Positions 16,447-23,447 are shown, numbered from the stretch's first letter. The stretch: 32,358 bases of DNA from Candidatus Melainabacteria bacterium RIFCSPLOWO2_02_FULL_35_15 (GCA_001784585.1 MFRN01000023.1:1-32358); one strand, 5' to 3'. Notes: a model not told the origin generated them from the sequence alone. Numbers and translations are program-made.

Positions 16447-16998
16447 CTAACGCAGAATCTTTGTAGAGTTATTTTTTATTTCAATTACTCTGGATGGCTT
16501 TAAAGACATTTCACCTTTTCTTGCTTTTACAAACAGCTTAACTTTTTTAATTAGTTCTCTTGGAAGCTTTTTGTCACTTTTACCAGAAATATTTGCACTT
16601 GTACTTGCTAAAACCTTTTTCGGACAATGTTTTAATAATGTTAATAGAAATTTGTTATTTGGTACCCTAATTCCAATTGTTTTAAAACCTTCATTTAAGT
16701 ATTCTGGAGTCTTTTTAGATGCTGACAGAACCAATGTTAAAGGTCCAGGCCATTGTCTAATCCACATTTGTAGGGAATGGTTGTAATCATTCCCTATAAC
16801 AAATTTTCTCAATGCCTGCCAATTGTAGCCAAGCAAAATCAAAGGTTTTTTTCTGTCTCTTTTTTTTAATTTGTAGATTTTTTCAACAGCAGATTTTGAA
16901 TCATATCTACAGACTAAGCCATAGACAGTATCAGTAGGAATTATTATCGGTTTATTAGATTTAATGAGCTCAATAGCTAATTTTAATGAGTTTTTCAC
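16447..16998 (-). CDS. Sua5/YciO/YrdC-family threonylcarbamoyl-AMP synthase
   Basis: This single-domain YrdC protein (183 residues) should make threonylcarbamoyl-AMP from Thr, bicarbonate and ATP for t6A37 tRNA modification. Landmarks are IIIPTDTVYGLVC (about 18-30), YKLKKRDRKKPLILLG (about 42-57), WPGPLTLVLSA (about 87-97), IGIRVPNNKFLL and STSANISGK (about 132-140). It lacks the C-terminal Sua5 domain. The start is GTG at 16998. An inverted repeat at 16770-16797 lies in frame just before WPGPLT and encodes about VIGNDYNHS, a likely insertion in a variable helix. It is head to head with dtd, only 27 nt away. A YciO paralogue of unknown function remains possible. Confidence 0.88.
   Translation of the reverse strand: MKNSLKLAIELIKSNKPIIIPTDTVYGLVCRYDSKSAVEKIYKLKKRDRKKPLILLGYNWQALRKFVIGNDYNHSLQMWIRQWPGPLTLVLSASKKTPEYLNEGFKTIGIRVPNNKFLLTLLKHCPKKVLASTSANISGKSDKKLPRELIKKVKLFVKARKGEMSLKPSRVIEIKNNSTKILR
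16770..16797. repeat. GTAGGGAATG inverted repeat inside the Sua5/YciO gene
   Basis: GTAGGGAATG and CATTCCCTAT pair (one G-T) around the 8-nt loop GTTGTAAT. It resembles the GTAGGGG family in design, is in frame, and sits in a poorly conserved part of the protein. Confidence 0.65.
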
Positions 16999-17004
16999 AG
17001 GTTA

Positions 17005-17017
17005 ATTATAATATAAT
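17005..17017. promoter_or_regulatory. Back-to-back -10 boxes between the Sua5/YciO gene and dtd
   Basis: The string ATTATAATATAAT holds TATAAT on the plus strand (17012-17017, 8 nt before ATG 17026). It also holds TATAAT on the minus strand (17010-17005, 6 nt before GTG 16998). It resembles a symmetrical bidirectional -10 and leaves no room for leaders. Confidence 0.55.
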
Positions 17018-17025
17018 GCTACTTG

Positions 17026-17466
17026 ATGATTACACTAATTCAGCGAGTAAAACATGCAAAAGTATCTGTCAAAAACCAGAGTATTGGTGAAATATGCAAT
17101 GGACTTCTTTTATACATTGGATTTGAAGAAAATGACAGCCCGGAAAAAATTCAGTGGTCAATAAACAAAATTATTAATCTTAGGATCTTTGCTGATAAAG
17201 AAGATAAAATGAATCTCTCATTGCTTGATACTGGCGGAGAAATTATGGCTATCTCAAACTTTACTCTACCTGCAGATTTAAATGAATCAGGCAGAAGACC
17301 GTCTTTTACAAAGTCAGCTAAACCGGATATTGCAGAAGGTTTATATAATCAGTTCATAGAAAACTGTAAAAAACAAAATATAAAAATCGCAAGTGGAAAA
17401 TTTGGTGCAATGATGGATATTGAATCTACAGCCGATGGCCCGGTTAATTTTATATTGAAATGTTGA
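17026..17466 (+). CDS. dtd: D-aminoacyl-tRNA deacylase
   Basis: DTD removes D-amino acids (and Gly from tRNA-Ala) mischarged onto tRNA. At 146 residues it has family length, and it opens with the typical MITLIQRVKHAKVSV. The two signature motifs are altered: SNFTLPAD replaces the usual SQFTL-x-A, and ADGPVNF replaces NxGPVT. The cross-subunit Gly-Pro is kept, as is GRRPSF. It is probably active, but the Q-to-N and T-to-N changes deserve notice. The start is ATG 17026; an adjacent TTG at 17023 is also in frame but lies closer to the -10. The TGA stop is the first triplet of the inverted repeat at 17464-17516. Confidence 0.92.
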   Translation: MITLIQRVKHAKVSVKNQSIGEICNGLLLYIGFEENDSPEKIQWSINKIINLRIFADKEDKMNLSLLDTGGEIMAISNFTLPADLNESGRRPSFTKSAKPDIAEGLYNQFIENCKKQNIKIASGKFGAMMDIESTADGPVNFILKC

Positions 17467-17516
17467 TATGTCATTGCAAAAAAGAGCTTTAGCCCTGATG
17501 AGGTAATAACATATCA
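17464..17516. repeat. Inverted repeat spanning the dtd/lpxI convergent ends
   Basis: TGATATGTCATTGC (17464-17477) and GTAATAACATATCA (17503-17516) pair with two mismatches. The outer TGA on each strand is the stop codon of dtd and of lpxI respectively. GTCATTGC recalls the element in mnmA. There is no T-tract. Confidence 0.65.
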
Positions 17517-18326
17517 GATGGCCACCAGACAAATATTTAATTTGTCTGCAAGATTAATTAATTGCTCTCTATCAGTGACAATTGTTTTATTTGCTTCAAA
17601 TGCTAAAATACCGCCACCATTGTTTGCTAAAGCCTGAATAGTCTTTTCACCAATCGCAGGTATATCAAAACGCTCATCCTGAGCAGGTTTTGAGACTTTT
17701 ATCACTACCACTTCACCTTTTGCCAACTTACACCCTCTCTTAATAGCTTCATCTGTTCCTTCTATTGCTTCAATAGCTAAAATCATTTTATTTTTAACCA
17801 CTACTGTTTGTCCGATATCAAGGCTTGCAATTTTCTTTGCTAGTTCAAAACCATACTCGATATCTACTCTTTCTTCAATGGTTGGCTTTCTCTTGCTTAA
17901 AATTTCTTTTTCTAAAAACAAATGTTTTAAAAATTTAGTCTGAGGAAGAATCTCAACATTATGTTTTTTTAACAAATTAACAATACTGTTATGAATAGAA
18001 TCATCATTCAGGTTTAAAAGCTTACTTAAAGTTTTAATTGCCAGCCAGTCCAGTTTGTAAATATTTTTCAGTAAATCAAGTTTTGGAACTTTTCCTATAA
18101 AAACCACCTGATGAATCATTTCAGATTTTATAAGCTCAAGCATCTTTGAAAGCTGACCAGGTGAAAACTTATAAGTCTTATCACAAAGGTCTTCAAGCCT
18201 GCTTTTTGCTTCGTCAGTAACTGCCAGTGCACATGTGGTAAAACCCTGCTTGCGGGCAGATTTTGCAAGAAGAGGTGGTAATTCACCGTTGCCGGCTACT
18301 ATAGCTAGTTTATTGTTTTGTGACAT
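17514..18326 (-). CDS. lpxI: UDP-2,3-diacylglucosamine diphosphatase LpxI
   Basis: LpxI (270 residues, DUF1009) hydrolyses UDP-2,3-diacylglucosamine to lipid X in lipid A synthesis, replacing LpxH in many bacteria. The N-terminal domain opens KLAIVAGNGELPPLLAKSA. The C-terminal catalytic domain shows IEERVDIEYGFELAKKIA, AIEAIEGTDEAIKRGC (about 184-199) and SKPAQDERFDIPAIGEKTI, all diagnostic. With MsbA-like, LptB and LptF/G proteins in the same window, it argues for a diderm envelope with lipid A. TATAAT on the minus strand (18342-18337) lies 10 nt before the ATG. The stop forms one edge of the inverted repeat shared with dtd. Confidence 0.94.
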   Translation of the reverse strand: MSQNNKLAIVAGNGELPPLLAKSARKQGFTTCALAVTDEAKSRLEDLCDKTYKFSPGQLSKMLELIKSEMIHQVVFIGKVPKLDLLKNIYKLDWLAIKTLSKLLNLNDDSIHNSIVNLLKKHNVEILPQTKFLKHLFLEKEILSKRKPTIEERVDIEYGFELAKKIASLDIGQTVVVKNKMILAIEAIEGTDEAIKRGCKLAKGEVVVIKVSKPAQDERFDIPAIGEKTIQALANNGGGILAFEANKTIVTDREQLINLADKLNICLVAI

Positions 18327-18336
18327 ACAAACATCT

Positions 18337-18342
18337 ATTATA
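18337..18342 (-). promoter_or_regulatory. -10 box of lpxI
   Basis: TATAAT on the minus strand ends 10 nt before the lpxI ATG at 18326, so the leader would be only 2-4 nt. I see no good -35. Confidence 0.4.
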
Positions 18343-18387
18343 ACCGCTATTGGGTGTGTAAACTAAACGCGGGGATATATGATGGAA

Positions 18388-18413
18388 TACCAGATTAAGG
18401 CACAGCTATTTTC
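18388..18413 (+). repeat. Left copy of the 26-bp direct repeat flanking the AbiE cassette
   Basis: It contains the core ATTAAGGCACAGCTATTTTC, preceded by TACCAG. On the minus strand it encodes the last residues KIAVP and the stop of the AbiEi-like gene. The right copy is at 19716-19741, with one mismatch. Confidence 0.9.
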
Positions 18414-18988
18414 AGGGCTTTTAACTTATCCAAAACATATCCTGGAAACTGTTTGGCAAATTTATAAAGTCTATCTTTGTTTATTTTTTTAGAGTTTATG
18501 TTGCCTAAATCTACCAATCTCTTATTCCTTGACAGTAAATATACAGTATCCAGTAATGCTTTTTCTGGTAAAGCCATGTAATATTTGTCAATCTTCTCAG
18601 AGCCAAAAAACAATTCTTTTTTTATCTTTGTGTATTCATATATATATGGCCCAGAATAAATAAATTTATGTCTTTTAGTAGTTGCTAAAGTTATAACCTG
18701 GGATATTTGTTCAATTATTCCATAATAATTCAGTGCATATTCAAATGAAATATAAGAAGGCTTTATAAGACTACAGGCATGATTTAAATAGTCTAATTTC
18801 TCAATATCAAAACAATAACACCCATTACTTAGAGGAAATATAAGTTCTTCTTTTGACCATCTGGAAAGGAGATTTTTAAGGCTTGATTTTTTATTATTAT
18901 AAAACTTTTTTAATTCCTGAATAGTAAAGTAAGTTTTTCCAAGACTTTCAAGCTTTTTTCTAAATGTATGATAATTATTTTTTTTCAT
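18395..18988 (-). CDS. AbiEi-like antitoxin / transcriptional regulator
   Basis: The product (about 197 residues from ATG 18988) has an N-terminal winged-helix-like region (YFTIQELKKFYNNKKSSLKN, then LSRWSKEELIFPLSNGCYCF) and a C-terminal domain with SYISFEYALNYYGII and PEKALLDTVYLLSRN. This matches AbiEi antitoxins of type IV toxin-antitoxin systems. AbiEi represses its own promoter and neutralises the AbiEii nucleotidyltransferase. Here the toxin gene comes first and overlaps the antitoxin start by 14 nt. The final LKIAVP is encoded by the left copy of the 26-bp direct repeat, so the native C-terminus may have been altered. A TTG at 18997 could extend it by three residues. Confidence 0.82.
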   Translation of the reverse strand: MKKNNYHTFRKKLESLGKTYFTIQELKKFYNNKKSSLKNLLSRWSKEELIFPLSNGCYCFDIEKLDYLNHACSLIKPSYISFEYALNYYGIIEQISQVITLATTKRHKFIYSGPYIYEYTKIKKELFFGSEKIDKYYMALPEKALLDTVYLLSRNKRLVDLGNINSKKINKDRLYKFAKQFPGYVLDKLKALKIAVP

Positions 18989-19664
18989 AATAAACAATAA
19001 TTCCAGGAATCATTCTCCAGAAACCTTTTGGAAGCCAGCGTTTAAGCTCATTTTCAAACTCTCTCTTATTAAAAGGAAACTCTTTTTTAGGTTTATGGCT
19101 TGAGTTATTCTTATTATTCATGAACCACAAATCAAACCAATCCCTGGGTTCGTTTCTATGTTTAATGGCTGTTAACTTATTGTCAATCAGGCTTTCTATG
19201 GTACTGGTTTTAATTATGGGATTTAAAATATTGCATGGAGAGCTTAACATTAAATATTCTGATTTTTGCCTGTGAGATTTCTTTGATATTTCTACCTTTA
19301 TTCTTATGGGATGCTTTAGTAAAGAATTTGAAATATGAATCAGTCCAAATAATGTGTTTCTTTCTTCAAATACTTCTTCAATGATTATCCCTTCATTATT
19401 TTTAGAAACATTTTTTAGTATATTTTCCAGCTCCATGGCATCTTTTATATATTGTTTTTTAAATACAAAATCCAAATCTTCGGAAAATCTTGGTCCATTA
19501 TAAGCTAGTCGAATTGCTGTACCACCATAAAAAATGACTCTATCAGAGAGAGCACTTTTAGATAAACTATCAAGAATTTCGATTTCAATACTTTCCCTGA
19601 TAATATTTAGAGCAGCAATTCCAATATTTTTAGATAATTTCTTAATTTCCAATAGATTCAACAT
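18975..19664 (-). CDS. AbiEii/AbiGii-family nucleotidyltransferase toxin
   Basis: AbiEii-type proteins are GTP-binding nucleotidyltransferases that arrest growth, often during phage infection; some relatives modify tRNA. The protein has the family hallmark FYGGTAIRLAYNGPRFSEDLDF (about 46-67), which includes the GG motif and the DxD metal pair in SEDLDF. Later come LIDNKLTAIKHRNEPRDWFDLWF (about 160-182), with the conserved K and D-x-x-D/W region. The start is ATG 19664 (GTG 19670 two codons upstream is also open), with TATAAT about 10 nt before it on the minus strand. All recognisable motifs are intact, so it should be functional. It is flanked with its antitoxin by direct repeats. Confidence 0.86.
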   Translation of the reverse strand: MLNLLEIKKLSKNIGIAALNIIRESIEIEILDSLSKSALSDRVIFYGGTAIRLAYNGPRFSEDLDFVFKKQYIKDAMELENILKNVSKNNEGIIIEEVFEERNTLFGLIHISNSLLKHPIRIKVEISKKSHRQKSEYLMLSSPCNILNPIIKTSTIESLIDNKLTAIKHRNEPRDWFDLWFMNNKNNSSHKPKKEFPFNKREFENELKRWLPKGFWRMIPGIIVYYEKK

Positions 19665-19715
19665 AGTCACTAATATTATACACTATCCTGCATCTAATTA
19701 AACATCAATTATAAT

Positions 19716-19741
19716 TACCAAATTAAGGCACAGCTATTTTC
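19716..19741 (+). repeat. Right copy of the 26-bp direct repeat flanking the AbiE cassette
   Basis: It has the same core, ATTAAGGCACAGCTATTTTC, preceded by TACCAA. On the minus strand it encodes the terminal KIAVP and stop of the di-heme peroxidase. The copies lie 1328 bp apart. Confidence 0.9.
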
Positions 19742-20742
19742 TGTCTCCCACTAAGCGACTTTAAAAATGCCAATAGATCCTTCTGCTCTTGTTCATTTAA
19801 ATTCAGCGGTTTCTTAAGCGGATCTTTGTATCCATCTTCTCCACCACCTGCATTATAAAAAGCAATTACTGCTTCAAGTGTTTCAAACTGTCCCTTGTGA
19901 AAATACGGGGCAGTGTTTGCTACTTCACGAAGCGTAGGTGTTTTAAATTTTCTGGTGTCTTTTCCTGTAATTGAAATGGCTGATCTGCCGACATCATCAG
20001 TAATTGGTAAACCAATATTATGAAAATCTCCATCGGTAAAATCAGATCCTTTATGACAGGCTATGCACATTGCTTTACCAAAGAAAAGATCCATTCCACG
20101 TTTTGCACTTTCTGAGAGAGCTTTTTTATCTCCTGTTATAAACCTGTCGTAGTCTGAATCCTTGGAAATCAGTGTTCTCTCATATGCTGCTATTGCACGG
20201 ATAAGATGAGAAGTGGAAACAGGTGTTTTACCAAATGCAGCTGCAAATTCTTTTACATACTGTGGATTATTATTTAATTTTGTCAAAACCCCGGCTATGG
20301 TTTCACCCATTTCTTTTGGATTTTTAATGGGTCCAAGTGCCTGCTCTTCCAGGCTCTGAGCCCTGCCATCCCAGAAAAGGAATTTTAGATTTGCTGTATT
20401 AAAAACCGTAGGTGTATTTCTGTCTCCTTTTTGACCATTTATACCTTCTGAAACCGGCTTATCATCACTAAAGCCATGATCCGGTTTATGACAGCTTGCA
20501 CAGCTAACCGTACCTGTTTTAGATAAAATCGGATCAAAGAAAAGTTTTTTGCCTAACTCAGCTTTTGGATCAACGATCATAACCGTTACATTTACAGGAA
20601 CAGATTTATTTATATCCTGATTGGCAGATGACATTCCGTCAATAAGAATTTTATCCTTATCTGTCATAATAATGGAAACAGCCTGACGGGCAAAAAAGAA
20701 AATGCTTAAAATTAAAAGAATTGTTAAAAAAGTATTTTTCAT
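19723..20742 (-). CDS. Di-heme cytochrome c peroxidase / MauG-family protein
   Basis: This 339-residue periplasmic protein has two CxxCH heme c sites, at 81-85 (CASCH) and 226-230 (CIACH). It also has the family segments LGKKLFFDPILSKTGTVSC, RNTPTVFN, FLFWDGRAQSLEEQA and FKTPTLREVANTAPYFHKG. It should reduce hydrogen peroxide using electrons from a small cytochrome or quinone pathway, or act as a MauG-like oxidase. The N-terminal MKNTFLTILLILSIFFFARQA is a signal peptide or anchor. The C-terminus ends GRQKIAVP; KIAVP comes from the 26-bp repeat and is not typical of the family. The first 41 nt overlap the 5' end of the nuclease gene on the other strand. Confidence 0.93.
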   Translation of the reverse strand: MKNTFLTILLILSIFFFARQAVSIIMTDKDKILIDGMSSANQDINKSVPVNVTVMIVDPKAELGKKLFFDPILSKTGTVSCASCHKPDHGFSDDKPVSEGINGQKGDRNTPTVFNTANLKFLFWDGRAQSLEEQALGPIKNPKEMGETIAGVLTKLNNNPQYVKEFAAAFGKTPVSTSHLIRAIAAYERTLISKDSDYDRFITGDKKALSESAKRGMDLFFGKAMCIACHKGSDFTDGDFHNIGLPITDDVGRSAISITGKDTRKFKTPTLREVANTAPYFHKGQFETLEAVIAFYNAGGGEDGYKDPLKKPLNLNEQEQKDLLAFLKSLSGRQKIAVP

Positions 20743-21277
20743 TCTCTTGGTTTTATTTTCTTTCTTGATCTTAGATTATAACAATTTGTCATTGCAAGGA
20801 GCGAATGCGACAAGGGAATTTTATACAAATAACTGTTCAATAGAAAGCAAACAATATGTGGTAACCAAAATATTTGATGGGGACACTATTCTATTGGGAA
20901 ATGGTGGGAAAATCCGCCTTCTGGGCATTGATGCTTTTGAACATGATCAGAATATTTATGGCATAAGAGGGAAGGACTTTTTATCAATGCTTCTTTTAAG
21001 TAAAAATGTTTGTATTGAAACTGATGTACAAAAAAATGATGTTTATGGGAGAATATTAGGATATGTGTTTGTGCATAGATCATTTATAAACGAAGAACTG
21101 CTTAAAAATGGCTATGCTATCTTATATGATTTCCCGCCAAACATAAAATATATTTCCAGACTTAAAAAAGCACAAATTTACGCCAGAGAAAACATGCTTG
21201 GAATCTGGAAAAGGCAAAATTTGATTTTAGAAACGCCGGCTCAATGGAGACATAAGCATCCGTTTAAGAAGAAGTAA
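20702..21277 (+). CDS. Secreted thermonuclease-like (SNase) nuclease
   Basis: This Staphylococcal-nuclease-fold protein has 191 residues. A basic N-terminus plus hydrophobic stretch (MLKIKRIVKKVFFILLVLFSFL) is a signal peptide. The nuclease domain shows DGDTILLGNGGKIRLLGIDAFE, with metal-binding and catalytic Asp, Arg and Glu. Position 41-equivalent reads A in DAFE instead of the usual DTPE. VYGRILGYVF carries the second Arg, and NEELLKNGYAILYDFPPN follows. It should cut DNA or RNA outside the cytoplasm with Ca2+. Residues about 30-38 (LQGANATR) come from a half copy of the GTCATTGC element at 20788-20815. The start overlaps the divergent peroxidase gene by 41 nt. Confidence 0.87.
   Translation: MLKIKRIVKKVFFILLVLFSFLILDYNNLSLQGANATREFYTNNCSIESKQYVVTKIFDGDTILLGNGGKIRLLGIDAFEHDQNIYGIRGKDFLSMLLLSKNVCIETDVQKNDVYGRILGYVFVHRSFINEELLKNGYAILYDFPPNIKYISRLKKAQIYARENMLGIWKRQNLILETPAQWRHKHPFKKK
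20788..20815 (+). repeat. Half copy of the GTCATTGC element in the nuclease gene
   Basis: GTCATTGCAAGGAGCGAATG and the following CGACAAGG match the left arm of the mnmA element (16150-16176) with three substitutions and one inserted base. It is in frame just after the signal peptide. Confidence 0.75.
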
Positions 21278-21307
21278 CTAAATCCTTCTGCTTTTCCTTT
21301 TTTTTAT

Positions 21308-21328
21308 AGCGCAAGACAAGCTTGCGCT
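21308..21328 (-). repeat. CTTGT-loop hairpin A, third locus
   Basis: On the minus strand: AGCGCAAG, loop CTTGT, CTTGCGCT, then ATAAAAAAAAGG. Against 6728-6746 it shows one compensatory change, a C-G pair in place of A-T next to the loop. No gene follows on that strand. Confidence 0.8.
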
Positions 21329-21371
21329 TCTTTCAGCCTATACGCAGCGACCTAAGTAATTTTACAAGTGA

Positions 21372-21391
21372 GGGTTGTCCTTCGACAACCC
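21372..21391. repeat. GGGTTGTC/GACAACCC hairpin
   Basis: Perfect 8-bp stem around CTTC. No T-tract follows, so it looks like another small palindromic repeat rather than a terminator. Confidence 0.6.
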
Positions 21392-21420
21392 GAACGCCAA
21401 TGAAGATCCGCCATAAAATA

Positions 21421-21451
21421 GCGACATAATATGCGTTAGCATTTATGTCGC
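21421..21451. repeat. GCGACATAA/TTATGTCGC hairpin
   Basis: A 9-bp outer stem, a one-base bulge and an inner ATGC/GCAT stem enclose the GTTA loop. It is strong and isolated; I know of no family for it. Confidence 0.65.
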
Positions 21452-21595
21452 GTTATATAGTTCTTCAGTACCACTGTTTTCAATGTATTGAACTGAATTT
21501 GGTGGGATATAAATTATTTGATTTGGGGAAACTTCTCTTACTTTATTTTCTATATGCATGAAGACTTGAATTTATTCTAACTCTTAATGATACCC

Positions 21596-21625
21596 TTTAC
21601 AGGCTTACTTAAAAACAGCTAAAAT
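21596..21625 (+). promoter_or_regulatory. Promoter of the UDP-sugar decarboxylase-like gene
   Basis: TTTACA (21596-21601), 18 nt and TAAAAT (21620-21625). ATG 21633 lies 7 nt further on, so the message should be leaderless; no Shine-Dalgarno is present. Confidence 0.6.
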
Positions 21626-21632
21626 AGTCATT

Positions 21633-22565
21633 ATGCGAATCGTAGTTACAGGCGGAGCAGGATTTATAGGCTCACATTTAGTAGAGAAATTTCTTTGGCT
21701 TGATCACGAAGTAGTAGTTATCGATAATTTGATTACAGGAAAATCTGAGAACTTAACTCTGCATAAAAATCTGACTTTTATAGAGCAAAATATTTGTAAG
21801 TATATTGAAATAGAAGGAAGAGTAGACTGGGTTATGCACTTTGCAAGCCCGGCTTCACCAGTTGATTTTAAAAAATTACCTATTCAAATTTTAAAAGCCG
21901 GCTCAAGTGGCACGATAAATGCTCTTGGTATTGCAAAAGCAAAAAAGGCAAAGTTTTTCCTTGCCAGCACTTCTGAAGTTTATGGCGATCCTCTGGAACA
22001 CCCTCAAAAAGAGACTTACGTAGGGAATGTAGATCCGATTTCTGAAAGATCTGTATATGACGAAGCAAAACGTTTTAGTGAAGCTACTACCATGGCATAT
22101 CATAGATTTCATAAGATCGACACCAGAATTATCCGGATTTTTAATACCTACGGTCCCAGAATGCGTCCTGAAGATGGAAGAGTAATTTCAAACTTTATAA
22201 GCCAGGCTCTTACGAGTAAACCCATCACTGTCTACGGTGATGGGAAACAAACAAGAAGTTTTCAGTATGTAACTGATTTAATTGAAGGGGTTGTTCGTTT
22301 AATGAATACAGATTTTTATGAGCCAATAAACCTTGGTAACCCAATTGAATACACTATTTTAGATCTGGCAAAAATTATTAAAAAACTTACAAATTCAAAC
22401 AGCGAAATTGTTTTCAAACCATTACCTGAAGCAGATCCAAAAAGAAGAAGACCTGATATAAGCAGAGCAAAGCAAATCTTAAAGTGGGAACCGGAAGTAT
22501 CACTGGAAGATGGCTTAAAAAGAATGATTGAATATTATAAACCATTGCTACAGTTACAAAAATGA
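21633..22565 (+). CDS. UDP-glucuronate decarboxylase-like extended SDR (UDP-xylose synthase type)
   Basis: This 310-residue NAD-dependent nucleotide-sugar enzyme has [10 protein letters not shown] (7-16) binding [23 protein letters not shown] and [14 protein letters not shown] are the UXS-type signatures. YDEAK (Tyr142, Lys146) is the catalytic pair. [18 protein letters not shown] and [15 protein letters not shown] complete the set. The family decarboxylates UDP-glucuronate to UDP-xylose, feeding surface glycans or LPS; a GDP- or dTDP-sugar dehydratase role is less likely. The message is predicted leaderless. The last bases overlap the next ATG (ATGA), coupling it to the aminopeptidase. Confidence 0.9.
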   Translation: MRIVVTGGAGFIGSHLVEKFLWLDHEVVVIDNLITGKSENLTLHKNLTFIEQNICKYIEIEGRVDWVMHFASPASPVDFKKLPIQILKAGSSGTINALGIAKAKKAKFFLASTSEVYGDPLEHPQKETYVGNVDPISERSVYDEAKRFSEATTMAYHRFHKIDTRIIRIFNTYGPRMRPEDGRVISNFISQALTSKPITVYGDGKQTRSFQYVTDLIEGVVRLMNTDFYEPINLGNPIEYTILDLAKIIKKLTNSNSEIVFKPLPEADPKRRRPDISRAKQILKWEPEVSLEDGLKRMIEYYKPLLQLQK

Positions 22566-23392
22566 AAATATTAATCTCAGCAGATTTAGAAGGTGTAAAC
22601 GGTGTAGCTCATACCGATCAGATCTATCCTGAAGGGAAATATTATAAAGATACCGTAATCAGGTGGTCCAAAGAACTAAACGCAGTTGTAGAGGGTTTAA
22701 AAGAAGCAGGAGTAAGGGAAATTGTAATAAATGATTCACATAATCATTCCAGGAATTTGGATTCATCGCTTATTCCAGAAGCAAAAATAGTAACAGGCTG
22801 GCAGAGACCATATTCTATGGTGTCTGGAGTAGAGAAAGGATTTAGTGGCTGTTTTTTCACTGGCTATCATGGAATGGCAGGCTCAAAATCTACACTCAGT
22901 CATACATACAAACCAAGAATTATAAAAAGAGTAAGGTTGAATAAAAAACCTGTCGGTGAAACTGGTTTAAATGCAGCACTGGCAGGAGTTTTTAATGTAC
23001 CTGTTGTTTTTGTTTCCGGGGATAAAGAAACCTGTAATGAAGCAAAAAAATTACTTGGAGATCAAATTTTTACAGTGGAGACAAAAAAAAGTTTAAGCAG
23101 ATATTCGGTTATGTCTTATTCATTTGAAGAGGTTTTAAAAAATTTAAAATCCGTTTCCACAAAAGCTATAAAAGAAAAAAATAAGTGGAAGGTCTTGAAA
23201 ATTAAACCACCTTATACACTTGAAGTAGAGTTTTCATTGCCAAATCATGCAGATGCATGTGAATTAATTCCCGGAGTAAAAAGGATGAGTGATAATCAGG
23301 TAAGGTTTATACATAGAGATTTTCGAGTTGCCTTTAAGTGTTTTTTAGCTATGGGGGCACTGGCAGCATCCAGAGATGACGTTATTACATGA
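22562..23392 (+). CDS. M55-family D-aminopeptidase (DppA-like)
   Basis: This zinc aminopeptidase of 276 residues is of the DppA type, acting on D-Ala-containing peptides probably derived from cell wall. The zinc ligands line up with the Bacillus enzyme: Asp8 and Glu10 in SADLEG, His60 in NDSHNH, His103 in GYHGM, and Glu133 in GETGLNA. No signal peptide is seen, so it is likely cytosolic, working on imported muropeptides. It is translationally coupled to the preceding sugar gene. The amidase at 6930-7844 could in principle supply related peptides, but no operon links them. Confidence 0.92.
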   Translation: MKILISADLEGVNGVAHTDQIYPEGKYYKDTVIRWSKELNAVVEGLKEAGVREIVINDSHNHSRNLDSSLIPEAKIVTGWQRPYSMVSGVEKGFSGCFFTGYHGMAGSKSTLSHTYKPRIIKRVRLNKKPVGETGLNAALAGVFNVPVVFVSGDKETCNEAKKLLGDQIFTVETKKSLSRYSVMSYSFEEVLKNLKSVSTKAIKEKNKWKVLKIKPPYTLEVEFSLPNHADACELIPGVKRMSDNQVRFIHRDFRVAFKCFLAMGALAASRDDVIT

Positions 23393-23447
23393 TATTTACA
23401 CTTTAAATATGCTAAATTATTTAAGCTAAACATGAAGGAATTAAAAA

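Larger units (their letters stand above)
21278..21632. other. 355-bp gene-free spacer with several hairpins
   Basis: I see no gene here. It contains, in order, the CTTGT/ACAAG hairpin (21308-21328), a GGGTTGTC/GACAACCC hairpin (21372-21391) and a long GCGACATAA/TTATGTCGC hairpin (21421-21451). An A+T-rich stretch and the promoter of the next gene (21596-21625) follow. No intrinsic terminator with a T-tract was found. Confidence 0.7.

Noticed and set aside
21308-21330. Intrinsic terminator of the nuclease gene
   Set aside because: The T-run precedes rather than follows the hairpin in the direction of transcription; only a weak TTCTTTC follows it.
22018-22032. GTAGGGAATG in the UDP-sugar decarboxylase gene, identical to an arm of the 16770-16797 repeat
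   Set aside because: It encodes conserved family residues (YVGNVDP) and has no complementary second arm, so it is chance.
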